From positions 1-24,838 of the forward strand of contig NZ_BMQL01000065.1 of the NCBI RefSeq assembly GCF_014648095.1: 24,838 nt of DNA. Reading direction: 5' to 3'. A program made the position numbers and the translations under genes. Source of the stretch: Deinococcus ruber. GTDB taxonomy: Bacteria > Deinococcota > Deinococci > Deinococcales > Deinococcaceae. Positions within the stretch are counted from its first letter, which is position 1; each line of letters begins with the position of its first letter. Of the stretch, positions 15,268-23,371 are shown in pieces. The notes below the pieces were generated by a model. The model was not told the origin of the DNA, ran no database searches, and saw only the letters and a program-made list of their open reading frames with translations.

Positions 15268-15352
15268 GTGAAGACCAGCCACACCGCGCAACCAAGCAAG
15301 GCTGCAGGTACAGCGAGACGAGCGTCCCTCAACGGAATGAGGGGGGGCGATC

Positions 15353-15583
15353 ATGGATCGCTACCAAATGATCCTGCCTTCGTTCGGGCACGGACATCGG
15401 TGCCGGGCGGCCCTGTGGCAGCACTTCAACGATCCCGGCGCTGCAGCGCGACGAGCGACCACCTGCGTTGCGACCGCCGCTGAACACGTCGTGCCGCTGA
15501 CCGAACCGCCGCAGCGCCCCCGCAAGGTGCCAGTCCGTGACGCCATCGTCAAGCACGAGCGGCTGAGGGCTGACGCCCTGTGA
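15353..15583 (+). CDS. Small hypothetical ORF, 76 aa (doubtful)
   Basis: The ATG at 15353 has a G-rich sequence (GAGGGGGGG) 5 nt upstream, and third codon positions are mostly G or C. The stop lies 14 nt before the next gene's ATG, which would fit an operon. No domain is recognised and the composition (many Arg, Ala, His) could also come from a chance frame. It may not be expressed. Confidence 0.35.
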   Translation: MDRYQMILPSFGHGHRCRAALWQHFNDPGAAARRATTCVATAAEHVVPLTEPPQRPRKVPVRDAIVKHERLRADAL

Positions 15584-15597
15584 GAAAGGAGACTTCC

Positions 15598-16122
15598 ATG
15601 CCGACCAGTTTCAGCAGGACCACACTCGAAACCAAGGCGACCCCTGAGCAGGCATTTGAAGACGTCCGTGACGTTTCGGCGTTTTCCTCTTGGCTCTCAC
15701 CCTCGCTTTCTTACAGAGGCACGACGACCCCCAGCCCTGGGCGGGCTCTGCTCGGAACCCGGTATGTCGACCACACGACCATTGGCGACATGGCAGGAGA
15801 GGTCGTGGAGTTCCAGGTCCATCGACGGATCACCTTCTCGCAGCAACCGCAGAGGCTGGGCCTTGCCCTTCGGATCACGTACGATCTTGAACCCGCGCTC
15901 ACCGGCACAAAGATCACACGCGTTGGAAGGATCACCACGACGGGGGTTCTCGCACTCATCCATCCAGTCGTTGTCTTTGCAATTCGATCAGAAAATCGGC
16001 GGACGATGAAGCGACTCAAAGACCTGCTGGAACTACAGGCGAGACACCTCAGCAGCGATCAGCCACATTCCTCCCACACCGATCCAGACGCGCAGCTTCC
16101 ACCCAAGACTCACTCGGGATGA
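15598..16122 (+). CDS. SRPBCC-family protein (polyketide cyclase-like), 174 aa
   Basis: The pattern FSRTTLETKATPEQAFEDV, then SAFSSWLSP, GTRYVDHTTIGDMAGEV and RITFSQQP is that of the START/Bet v1-like SRPBCC helix-grip fold, a cavity that holds lipids or other hydrophobic ligands. The C-terminal helix (RRTMKRLKDLLELQARHL) closes the fold, and a loose polar tail follows. The ATG at 15598 is chosen because of AAAGGAG just upstream. A GTG at 15580 in the same frame has no such site. It follows the ABM gene on the same strand and may be part of that unit. Ligand and reaction are unknown. Confidence 0.82.
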   Translation: MPTSFSRTTLETKATPEQAFEDVRDVSAFSSWLSPSLSYRGTTTPSPGRALLGTRYVDHTTIGDMAGEVVEFQVHRRITFSQQPQRLGLALRITYDLEPALTGTKITRVGRITTTGVLALIHPVVVFAIRSENRRTMKRLKDLLELQARHLSSDQPHSSHTDPDAQLPPKTHSG

Positions 16123-16144
16123 AGAAGAGGAACTGGGCCATCAG

Positions 16145-16714
16145 ATGCTCCAGGCCCTTTCCAGCCTCACCCTCTCCACGCCCGTTCCCACGCCACCCCC
16201 TGAGCGTGGTCTGGCCGATTATGCCCGCAAAGTCCGGCAGCTCGGGCAGCGCAGACGCCTGGACGATCCCCGCCCCATCCCGCTGTTCCACGGCCAGAAC
16301 AGCGGCAGCGTGTCCGAACTCCGGCTGCGACTGGATGCCCTGACGGATGACGCCCGCCCCGCCTTACGCGAGTGGGCGGCCCGCTCGCTGGTGCTGCTCC
16401 GCAGCGCACCCACGCACCGAGTTGCCTACGATGCGGCGGTGCTGGAAGCGGTTGAGCGGGCCGCGCGACTCGCCCGCGTGTGCCTCCCCTTGCCCAGCCC
16501 AGCCGCGCTGAAGAGCGTGCAGGTGATCGTCTCCAAGGACCGCGTCGCCTGGGAGAAGCTCGGGAAGGTCACCGACAGCGGCCTCACGTCACTGTCCGTC
16601 ACGGTGGGCAGCGAGAAATACAAGTTCGATCCCAGGAGTGGCGAGCTCTTGGGCAGCCGTTCACGCCCTTTGCACCGCACCTCCGTCGCCCGGAGTGACG
16701 CGTTCAGAGGCTGA
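16145..16714 (+). CDS. Hypothetical protein, 189 aa
   Basis: I do not recognise a family. The frame has coding-like codon use, a helical Arg/Leu/Ala-rich first two thirds (LADYARKVRQLGQRRRLD; LRLRLDALTDDARPALREWA; AYDAAVLEAVERAARLARV) and a beta-like end (LTSLSVTVGSEKYKFD). The frame is open upstream of the ATG, antiparallel to nothing and overlapping the end of the SRPBCC gene (for example HPRLTRDEEEELGHQ), and the ATG at 16145 has only a distant AGAGGA. The real start may differ, or the gene may be truncated at its 5' end. Confidence 0.5.
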   Translation: MLQALSSLTLSTPVPTPPPERGLADYARKVRQLGQRRRLDDPRPIPLFHGQNSGSVSELRLRLDALTDDARPALREWAARSLVLLRSAPTHRVAYDAAVLEAVERAARLARVCLPLPSPAALKSVQVIVSKDRVAWEKLGKVTDSGLTSLSVTVGSEKYKFDPRSGELLGSRSRPLHRTSVARSDAFRG

Positions 16715-17278
16715 AGAAGAACACAAGCACGCCTGAGCCCGAGCGAGGAAAAGATACGGACGACGTCCAACCCACTGCATTATGACAAGGGGTATGGAGC
16801 TGTACGATCCCCGACCCACCCCCGACAGTCTTGACCTCAATCGCACGTACGACTGCTTCCTGCTGGCGCTCGAGCATGCCCCCCCGTCACAACACTGCCT
16901 CGTCTTGCTGGGCAACCTGATTGCTGATCGCCCGAGCGTCCTACAGAGCTCTCAGCAGCTCCAACCGCTTCATCCGAACATGGGCGACAACTCCTGGACA
17001 ACTCCGAACGGCTGATGATCATGGCGCTCTTCAGCCTGCCCAGCGAACGTCATGCCACCGGTCCTACACCGCGTGACCCTTCAAGCATCGCCACGTCCAT
17101 TCCTGAGCGAACGAATCAGGTTCACTCGGAGAGGTCGCTGTTCTCATGCCTGTGAACCGTCACAGTGCAGTTCATGACCGCCTGGTGAATGCAGGCAAGG
17201 GCGAAGACGGATGAAGAGGATGGTCAATTCGCTGTACCCGCTTCCCCCCAATGAACGGTTGTTCTGGTGAGGGGGCGT
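16715..17278. other. Mostly non-coding stretch before the phosphodiesterase gene
   Basis: Apart from one doubtful short ORF (16794-17015), nothing firm is seen. A different frame just downstream reads RQLLDNSERLMIMALFSLP, which looks protein-like and might be a frameshifted continuation of the same relic. No terminator or RNA gene was recognised. Confidence 0.4.
16794..17015 (+). CDS. Small hypothetical ORF, 73 aa (doubtful, possibly a frameshifted relic)
   Basis: It starts MELYDPRPTPDSLDLNRTYD and continues with a hydrophobic helix-like stretch (CLVLLGNLIADRPSVLQ). Codon use is GC-rich at third positions, but the ribosome binding site is poor (AAGGGG only 2 nt from the ATG). No family is recognised. 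Confidence 0.25.
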   Translation: MELYDPRPTPDSLDLNRTYDCFLLALEHAPPSQHCLVLLGNLIADRPSVLQSSQQLQPLHPNMGDNSWTTPNG

Positions 17279-19531
17279 ATGTCAGGCATCACCCCCTTCG
17301 GCGCATTCCGCCTCCAGGCATTCTCGCTCCGTCAACAAACGCTGCTGCTGCTGCTCGCCGTGATCATCCCAACGGTCTTGCTTCAGGTTGTGCTCGTCCC
17401 CGACCTGCTGCTCAGGCACTTCGTCGCCTTGGAACACCGTCAACTCGCATTCACAGGCACTGCGGTCCAACACGACTACGCGCGCGAGGAGGCCCGCCTG
17501 CAAGCCTTTACCGAGAATTTCGCCTCGTGGACCGAGACATACGGGTTCGCAGAGGGTCACAACCCAACCTACTTGAATTCAGCCCTCGTGCCCAGCACGT
17601 TTGTAGGCGGCCATGTGACGGTCTGGGGTGTCACGAACCGCACCGGCAGGCTGCTGTCAGCCGCTACGTACAGTTCAGATGGAATTAAAGTGGACACCGC
17701 AGCACAACAACTCGTCCGGACCCTTCTGCGTACCCTGCCGGACGATCCCAGCCGTTCGGTCTCTGGCGTGGCCAACGTTGGTGAAGCGTTCTACCTGCTG
17801 GCGGCCCGTCCGATCACCCGTGACGATGGCAGTGGTCTGGCGGGGCGGTTCACCTTTGCTCGTCTGCTGACACCTGCAACGCTCCAGGAGATCACGTCCC
17901 TCGATCCTGCCAGTCGCCTGATGTTAACCAGACCATCCGCCGGTTCATTCCCAGACCAACGTACCCAGACAACACTGCATTTGCCCCTCAATGCTCCGAA
18001 TGGAACGGTGTCTGCAGTCCTGCAGGTTACGCAGCGGCGTCCTATTCTCATCGCCGGGCAGCAAGCCGTCGGGCAACTCCGGATGCTCACAGTCCTGAGT
18101 GCTGCAACCGTGCTGTTGCTTGGAATGGCCCTGATCCGGAGCCGGGTGCTGCGGGTTGTAGAACGCTACGATGCCGGCATCCGTCAAATGCAGGCGGACC
18201 CTACCTATCGCCTCAAAATCCATGCACAAGATGAGCTGGGGCGCCTCGCCACAACCGTCAATGACCTCACGGAGCGGCACTACCAGCACTATCTCGAGAT
18301 TCAAGCGCTGCATCAGCATGACAGTCTCACAGGGCTGCTCAACCGGACCGGCCTGATACGTACGACCGCGCAGGACCGCTTCACGAGCGCCATTATGCTT
18401 CAGGTTAGAAACCTCGACAGTCTCAGTGCCCTGTACGGCACTGGGTGGGTGGATCGGTTGGTGATAGACCTGGCAACCCGGCTGTACGAGGAAGCACCGG
18501 ACACAGTGTGTGCACGGATCCGGTTTGACACCTTCGCGCTGCTCAGCAGGCAGCCGCTCGTTCGTTTTGCGCCGCTGTGCGCCGCCGCTGCTCGCCCTTA
18601 TCTGATGAACACTGGAGAAGTGCAGCTCACAATCATCATCGGCCAGGTTGAGATGGAAGCGTCCATGTCTGCCGAGCAGTTGCTGAGTTGTTCTGAACTT
18701 GCACTCCAAGAAGCGCGCGATGCAGGCGAGTTGCACCGTACGTACACCCAGGGCACCCGGCAGCGCCTTGACCGGCGACGGCAGCTGGAAGACGGGCTGC
18801 GGACCATGACCGAAGCGACGTTCACGCTGCACTACCAACCAGTGGTGGACATCCATGAGCAGGTCCCCGTCTCATACGAGGCACTGCTGCGCTGGCAGCA
18901 TCCCACGCTCGGGCCTGTGCCACCGGCGGAGTTCATTCCGCTTGCGGAGCGTGGCGGCTACATCTACGCGCTGGGACAATGGGTGCTCCGACAAGCAATG
19001 AGTGACCTGCTGCGCGCCCACCGGCCGGGTCTGAAGATCAATGTCAACGTCAGTCCCCTGCAACTGCTCAATCCCGCGTTCGCGGACGATACCCTCACGC
19101 TCGTGAGGGCGGCGGGCCTGCCAACGGCCTGCTTGGTACTGGAAGTGACAGAAAGTGCTGTGCTCGAGAATCTCGAACTCGCGACGGCGCACCTGACGGC
19201 CCTCCGCGCAGCGGGCGTGCAAATCGCACTCGACGATTTCGGAGCCGGATATTCCAGCCTCTCACTCCTTGCCCGTCTGCCGATTGACATGATCAAACTG
19301 GACCGGGCCTTCTTGGCCACAGCGCTCACGGAACACGCCGCGCGGACGATCCTCGCTCAAATCGTCGCGCTGGGTACGCGCCTTGAGCTGCCTGTGGTCG
19401 CCGAGGGCATCGAAAACCTTGACATGCTCCGTCTGTTGCGAGAGCTGCAGGTCCGGCTCGGCCAGGGCTATCTCTTCGGTCGTCCCGCACCATTCAGCGC
19501 ATCACTCGGCCGGTCCCGGAACGACGCGTGA
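17279..19531 (+). CDS. CHASE4-HAMP-degenerate GGDEF-EAL membrane protein, probable c-di-GMP phosphodiesterase, 750 aa
   Basis: A first membrane segment (residues about 20-41) and a second one (about 267-288) flank an extracytoplasmic sensor that fits CHASE4 (FASWTETYGF near the start, LLAARPITRDDGSG). A HAMP linker (about 287-340) and a GGDEF domain follow. That domain is degenerate: where R-x-GGDEF is expected the sequence is IRFDTF (415-419), so it cannot make c-di-GMP. The EAL domain (about 505-740) is intact: EALLRW at 534, NVNVSPLQL, EVTES, DDFGAGYSS, KLD, AEGIE and QGYLFGRP. It should hydrolyse c-di-GMP in response to an external signal. The ATG at 17279 is preferred over a GTG at 17267 because GAGGGGG lies just before it. 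The stop overlaps the next gene's start (TGATG). Confidence 0.92.
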   Translation: MSGITPFGAFRLQAFSLRQQTLLLLLAVIIPTVLLQVVLVPDLLLRHFVALEHRQLAFTGTAVQHDYAREEARLQAFTENFASWTETYGFAEGHNPTYLNSALVPSTFVGGHVTVWGVTNRTGRLLSAATYSSDGIKVDTAAQQLVRTLLRTLPDDPSRSVSGVANVGEAFYLLAARPITRDDGSGLAGRFTFARLLTPATLQEITSLDPASRLMLTRPSAGSFPDQRTQTTLHLPLNAPNGTVSAVLQVTQRRPILIAGQQAVGQLRMLTVLSAATVLLLGMALIRSRVLRVVERYDAGIRQMQADPTYRLKIHAQDELGRLATTVNDLTERHYQHYLEIQALHQHDSLTGLLNRTGLIRTTAQDRFTSAIMLQVRNLDSLSALYGTGWVDRLVIDLATRLYEEAPDTVCARIRFDTFALLSRQPLVRFAPLCAAAARPYLMNTGEVQLTIIIGQVEMEASMSAEQLLSCSELALQEARDAGELHRTYTQGTRQRLDRRRQLEDGLRTMTEATFTLHYQPVVDIHEQVPVSYEALLRWQHPTLGPVPPAEFIPLAERGGYIYALGQWVLRQAMSDLLRAHRPGLKINVNVSPLQLLNPAFADDTLTLVRAAGLPTACLVLEVTESAVLENLELATAHLTALRAAGVQIALDDFGAGYSSLSLLARLPIDMIKLDRAFLATALTEHAARTILAQIVALGTRLELPVVAEGIENLDMLRLLRELQVRLGQGYLFGRPAPFSASLGRSRNDA

Positions 19532-20607
19532 TGCTGCGAGCGCTCTTTCTGAACGGGTGCGTGCTTGTGACGCTCACCTTTCTCCTCAGCCTCACCTATC
19601 CGTTCCGGAACGTCCCAGACCGGTGGCAGCGGCCGTTGCGCCTGATGTTGTTCAGTGTGATGGGCATCGTCCTGATGTACTTCCCTGCTGAATTGCTTCC
19701 CGGTGTTCACTTGGATCTCCGTGCGGTTCCGGTGCTGCTGGTGACCCTCGAAGTCGGGTTGCTCCATGGATTGGGCGCCGCAGTCATCATCCTGAGTGTC
19801 CGGTTCCTTCAGGGTGGTACCGGCGTGCTTCCAGGTGTGCTTGCTCTCCTCACTGTCACTGTCACGGCAGGGCTGGCACGCCGGTACCAGGCCATTCAGA
19901 TCCGAGACCTCGTAACGTCACGAGGTCTCTGGGCACTTCTGCTGTGTCTTCCATACCCCCTCACGCTCCTACTCCTGCCGAACGGTCAAAGCGCACTCCT
20001 GCGACTGGGTGGCCCGCTGCTGCTGTTCAATGCTGCAGGACTGCTGGTCTGCGCCTCGATCTTGATCCAACGCCAACAGTCGCTCTGGATCTTGGAACAG
20101 CTGACACACCAGGCTGAACGGGACGCGCTGACGGGGCTCGCGAACCGCCGACGGTTTGATCTGGATCTACAACGGTTGGGACGTCAGGACGCGCTCCTGT
20201 TGATCGACATTGATCACTTTAAGCGGGTGAACGACACATTTGGTCATGCCGTGGGCGACGAAGTACTGCGGGAGGTAGCCCGCTGCCTGGAGAGCCAAGG
20301 ACGCGCCCGCGATACCACCTACCGATACGGCGGAGAGGAATTTGCAGTGATCCTCCGGGAGATACAGCCGGCGCACCTCCGGCGGGTAGCTGACCGCTTC
20401 CGGACCGCTGTCGGGCAGTGCAGCATGCCTCCCCTCAACGGTCAGCGAATCACGGTGTCGGTTGGCGTGGCCCACGCGCACGTGCCATTTCCGATCGAGG
20501 ACGCCGACCGTGCCCTGTATGCTGCGAAGAAAGCTGGACGCAATTGTGTGCAGCTCGCGCCCAATGAGCACCGGCAATTGACGCGTACGCCCGAGAGATC
20601 CCAGTAG
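19531..20607 (+). CDS. Membrane diguanylate cyclase with N-terminal multi-spanning sensor, 358 aa
   Basis: The first about 185 residues hold five or six hydrophobic segments, in the style of 5TM/LYT-type sensor regions (MLFSVMGIVLMYFPAELLPG, VLLVTLEVGLLHGLGAAVII). A short linker precedes a GGDEF domain with RDALTGLANRRRF, DIDHFKRVNDTFGH and the active motif RYGGEEF (267-271). RARD (258-261) lies at the right distance before it to be the RxxD inhibitory I-site, so product feedback is likely. It should make c-di-GMP at the membrane. The ATG overlaps the stop of the upstream phosphodiesterase, giving a translationally coupled pair with opposite activities. A GTG one codon earlier (19528) is also possible. 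Confidence 0.93.
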   Translation: MLRALFLNGCVLVTLTFLLSLTYPFRNVPDRWQRPLRLMLFSVMGIVLMYFPAELLPGVHLDLRAVPVLLVTLEVGLLHGLGAAVIILSVRFLQGGTGVLPGVLALLTVTVTAGLARRYQAIQIRDLVTSRGLWALLLCLPYPLTLLLLPNGQSALLRLGGPLLLFNAAGLLVCASILIQRQQSLWILEQLTHQAERDALTGLANRRRFDLDLQRLGRQDALLLIDIDHFKRVNDTFGHAVGDEVLREVARCLESQGRARDTTYRYGGEEFAVILREIQPAHLRRVADRFRTAVGQCSMPPLNGQRITVSVGVAHAHVPFPIEDADRALYAAKKAGRNCVQLAPNEHRQLTRTPERSQ

Positions 20608-20820
20608 CCGCCGCACTGCCGCATCAGGCCTCAGTTCCGTGGGGACGACTGGTGCAGGCAGAGAGCGTCCGAACGTGACGTATGGTCGATGCAGATTGCG
20701 AACCCCAAGCCTGAAATCTGCCACGGCAGCTCGGCCTGTACACGCTGGGGTGTACCCCACTCCTCTGGCTGACGTTCTATCCGGGAGGGTGCCAAGAACA
20801 CGGCCAGAACAGCAAGAACG

Positions 20821-20833
20821 GTTGTGTTGCCTT
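20821..20833 (+). repeat. IS6 element left inverted repeat
   Basis: GTTGTGTTGCCTT is the exact reverse complement of 21276-21288. Confidence 0.75.
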
Positions 20834-20861
20834 AACTGGGTTGGGGATAGGCTGACTCGCC

Positions 20862-21228
20862 GTGACCGAAGCCAAGCCTGACCGCCACCGTTTCCCTATG
20901 GCCATTATCCAGCACGCCCAAAGCAGCTCGACCCGCTTTCCCTGAGTGACCCGAGACGTGCAGGAATTGCTCCACCAGCGCGGCATCAAGGTTCGCCCTG
21001 AGACTCTCCGCGAGTGGGGCATCAAGTTCGGACCCCTCTTCGCTGAAGAGTCACGCCACCGGGAACCCCGACGGGGTTCCCGGTGGCATCTCGACGAGAT
21101 GTGTACAAGCGTGGACGGCGTTCGACACTGGCGTTGGAGGGCCTTGGACGAGTATGGGTTCGTGCTCGACAGTCTCCTCCAGCGGCATCGGGACACCGAG
21201 GCGGCGAAGACCTTCCTGACTCGGCTGC
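20862..21228 (+). pseudogene. IS6-family transposase, interrupted and 3'-truncated
   Basis: From a GTG at 20862 the frame reads KPDRHRFPMAIIQHA, then an in-frame TGA at 20943-20945, and continues RDVQELLHQRGIKVRPETLR, KFGPLFAEE, HREPRRGSRWHLDE, TSVDGVRHWRWRALDEYGF, LLQRHRDTEAAKTFLTRL. This is the IS6 transposase N-terminal region up to the first catalytic Asp (in WHLDE). After about 21228 the similarity stops, and the second and third acidic residues of the DDE triad are missing. The protein cannot be active. Confidence 0.85.
21055..21087. repeat. Perfect 15-bp-stem hairpin inside the IS6 transposase relic
   Basis: GCCACCGGGAACCCC (21055-21069) is followed by GAC and its exact reverse complement (21073-21087). 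The palindrome falls on the codons of the conserved HREPRRGSRW motif just before the catalytic Asp. It is very GC-rich, has no following T-run, and could form a strong hairpin in RNA or single-stranded DNA. Confidence 0.9.
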
Positions 21229-21275
21229 GAGGAATTGGCGTCGGTCACAGCGGGTCACCTTACCTTGTGCAGGTG

Positions 21276-21288
21276 AAGGCAACACAAC
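21276..21288 (-). repeat. IS6 element right inverted repeat
   Basis: AAGGCAACACAAC pairs perfectly with the left repeat at 20821-20833. The bases just outside and inside do not extend the match. Confidence 0.75.
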
Positions 21289-21433
21289 TGTCAGGACTCT
21301 GCGCTGGGACATTCCCAACGGAGCGATCTAGACCGCACGCGACTCGATCAACGGTAGGTGTGATCAGATCGTGCCAAGGTCCCGTTAGACTTCCCAGACG
21401 CTGCGAGTTCCAATGCACCTCAAGGGAGCCATC

Positions 21434-22123
21434 ATGAACTTTCTCCTCACGTCCGCGGGTATCAAAAACCCCAGTCTTCATGCCGCACTGGTTGACCTGC
21501 TCGGCAAACCGATTGCCGAAGCGCACGCCCTGTGCATTCCCACCGCCATCTATCCCTTCTCGGTCGGCCCGTCCATGGCCTACCGATTCATCAGCGGAAC
21601 CACTGCCAACCCGATGTGCGAATTGGGATGGAAGTCGTTAGGCGTGCTGGAACTCACCGCCCTCCCCAGCATCGACAAAGAAATCTGGACCACCGCGGTT
21701 CAGGAAACCGACGCACTGCTGGTATTTGGCGGTGACGTGGTCTACCTCACGCGGTGGATGCGGGAATCGGGGCTGGCCGAGTTGCTGCCCTCGCTGCGCG
21801 ACACACTCTACGTCGGGATCAGCGCAGGCAGCATGGTGACGGCCCCGGTGTTCGGAGAAACGTACGACGACCCGACGACGCCCTTCGTCATCCAGACAGG
21901 ACTCGGACTGGTCGACTTCGCTCTGCTTCCTCACCTGGATCACGAGCATCACCCGGAAAGCACCACAGCCAACGTCGAGAGAATGGCGGCTGAGGTGTCC
22001 GTACCAACGTACGGGATTGATGATCAGACGGCCATTCAAGTGAAGGACGGCAGGATCGACGTGATCTCCGAGGGACAGTGGCAGTGCTTTCCCTCTAAGC
22101 CGACGAGCACTGCTATGCGGTGA
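21434..22123 (+). CDS. Peptidase E-like protein (peptidase family S51), 229 aa
   Basis: The protein shows the S51 layout: LTSAGIKNPSLHAAL at the N-terminus, LLVFGGDVVYLTRWM, then GISAGSMV with the presumed nucleophile Ser130, and LPHLDHEHHPE with a His suited to the catalytic set. The length matches the dipeptidase PepE (about 230 aa), which cleaves Asp-X dipeptides in the cytoplasm. The family also contains cyanophycinase-like members, but the short length favours a PepE-like enzyme. The ATG at 21434 is chosen over one at 21413 because AAGGGAG lies just upstream of it. It is a single gene, 145 bp after the IS6 remnant. Confidence 0.9.
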   Translation: MNFLLTSAGIKNPSLHAALVDLLGKPIAEAHALCIPTAIYPFSVGPSMAYRFISGTTANPMCELGWKSLGVLELTALPSIDKEIWTTAVQETDALLVFGGDVVYLTRWMRESGLAELLPSLRDTLYVGISAGSMVTAPVFGETYDDPTTPFVIQTGLGLVDFALLPHLDHEHHPESTTANVERMAAEVSVPTYGIDDQTAIQVKDGRIDVISEGQWQCFPSKPTSTAMR

Positions 22124-22846
22124 CCCGGACTCCAACGGCGCAGCGCTCAACTCAACCGGTCGTAGGGGGTTGGAGTGAACGGTCGAGCTGAAATCAAGGG
22201 CGTTCGGAGCCACTCAGGCAGGACCAGGCAACTTTGCCGGAGTGTGCGCGGCCACCAGCCACCAACATATTCCTGAGAGGACGAACGGGGCGCTGACCCG
22301 TCCTTGTTCTCAGATCAGGAACGGGCAGAGGAGAGGACCCCAGCGAGGTCGAAGCGTGCGAACGGCTGCACAGGGCGCGGGGTGGTGAGCTTGCCTGTCC
22401 AGCGTCGATCGACATCGCTGTCGACAGGTCCAACACTGACTCCGCTTCCAGGCAGCTCAGTCCGTACACGTCCGCCGAATGACGCCCAAACGGCGCAATC
22501 GTTGCTCTTTGATCGTCTCTCCTCTGTATGACAGACTCGGCCATCAGGCGGTGCACGACGCGGGCGTCCAGACTGTGACTTCAGTGGCATGCAAGCTCAG
22601 CGTGGACGCTTCCCAGGCAAGTCCCTGCCGGACGAGGTGATCGGTGAGGACCCGCCAATGCAACACCACCACTCTCCCGCTGTTCGTGGACGGGCCGGGA
22701 AGAGCGTAGCGTGGTCATGGCGCTGCACCCGCGTGGCAACGGTCCGGCTGAGTGACTGCACGTTGGCGATGAGAGTCTTCTGAGGATTCAACGCACGTCC
22801 AAGAGGCTTGGAGCCCTCAGCCAGCCCCCATCCGGGGCCCTCGTCT
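22124..22846. other. Long intergenic stretch, no convincing gene
   Basis: About 720 bp between the peptidase gene and the AHSA1 gene. Several short frames exist on both strands. The most protein-like is on the minus strand near 22560-22700 (VVVLHWRVLTDHLVRQGLAW), without a proper start or known family. An imperfect inverted repeat (AGGACG...CGTCCT near 22277-22302) could be a weak terminator. Probably decayed DNA. Confidence 0.4.
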
Positions 22847-23371
22847 CTAGCGCACGTCCGCCTCTAAGGCTTGATAGGCAGGGAACAGTACAGCCCACCG
22901 TACCGATGCATCACAGCACTCCTGACGGGCCAGGTAGGCCGCCAGATCTTCAACATGTACCTGGATCCCAGCGCCATAGCCAGCGAGTTGGTCCAGAGGC
23001 AGACCCCGTTCTTCGATCACCAGAATGGTCTGATCCCCGTCCGCCGTCAGAGTCACCTCTGTGCTGTGCTCATCCGACGCGTCCGTTTCCTTTGTCACGA
23101 TGACAAGCCGCCTCGGGGGTTCACAGACCTGTATGTGTTCCGTACCCTCCCAGCCGCTGGCAAAATAACGCCCGTGGAACGCCCCTCCGAGACGCAGGTC
23201 ACCTCTCACGTCACCAATCCAGCGGGTGAGCCGGAGCGGGTTGGTGAGTGCTGACCACAAGTCGTCCACCGTGGTGTCGAAGCGGTCCTCCATCCGCACG
23301 GTGCCCTGGCTGTCAACGGATCGCAGGTGACCCAGAATGCGTGCAGCTCCGTCGCCCTTGTTGCTCATCAT
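22847..23371 (-). CDS. SRPBCC/AHSA1-type protein, 174 aa
   Basis: It reads as an Aha1-homology-1/SRPBCC protein: RFDTTVDDLWSALTNPLRLT, RWIGDVRGDLRLGGAFHGRY, EPPRRLVIVTKE and STEVTLTADGDQTILVIEER, ending in a long helix (QVHVEDLAAYLA). Such proteins have a hydrophobic cavity and are very often found beside ArsR regulators, as here. The ATG at 23371 overlaps the stop of the ArsR gene (ATGA) and has AGGGAG just upstream, so the longer frame (start 23461) that would overlap the ArsR gene by 93 nt is rejected. The ligand is unknown. Confidence 0.9.
   Translation of the reverse strand: MMSNKGDGAARILGHLRSVDSQGTVRMEDRFDTTVDDLWSALTNPLRLTRWIGDVRGDLRLGGAFHGRYFASGWEGTEHIQVCEPPRRLVIVTKETDASDEHSTEVTLTADGDQTILVIEERGLPLDQLAGYGAGIQVHVEDLAAYLARQECCDASVRWAVLFPAYQALEADVR

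Larger units (their letters stand above)
20821..21288 (+). mobile_element. Internally deleted IS6-family element, about 468 bp
   Basis: A 13-bp perfect terminal inverted repeat frames the element: GTTGTGTTGCCTT at 20821-20833 and AAGGCAACACAAC at 21276-21288. The sequence resembles IS6-family ends (compare the TGTTGC core of IS26). IS6 elements are usually about 0.8 kb, so roughly 0.3-0.4 kb is missing from the 3' part of the transposase gene. No 8-bp target duplication is visible at the flanks. The element could still be moved by a full-length relative acting on the ends. Confidence 0.75.

Noticed and set aside
17945..18856. Antisense frame (303 aa) opposite the CHASE4-EAL gene
   Set aside because: Shadow frame of a gene with recognised domains; composition is unlike a real protein.
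22277..22302. Terminator after the peptidase E gene
   Set aside because: The inverted repeat is short and imperfect, lies about 150 bp after the stop, and lacks a real T-run.
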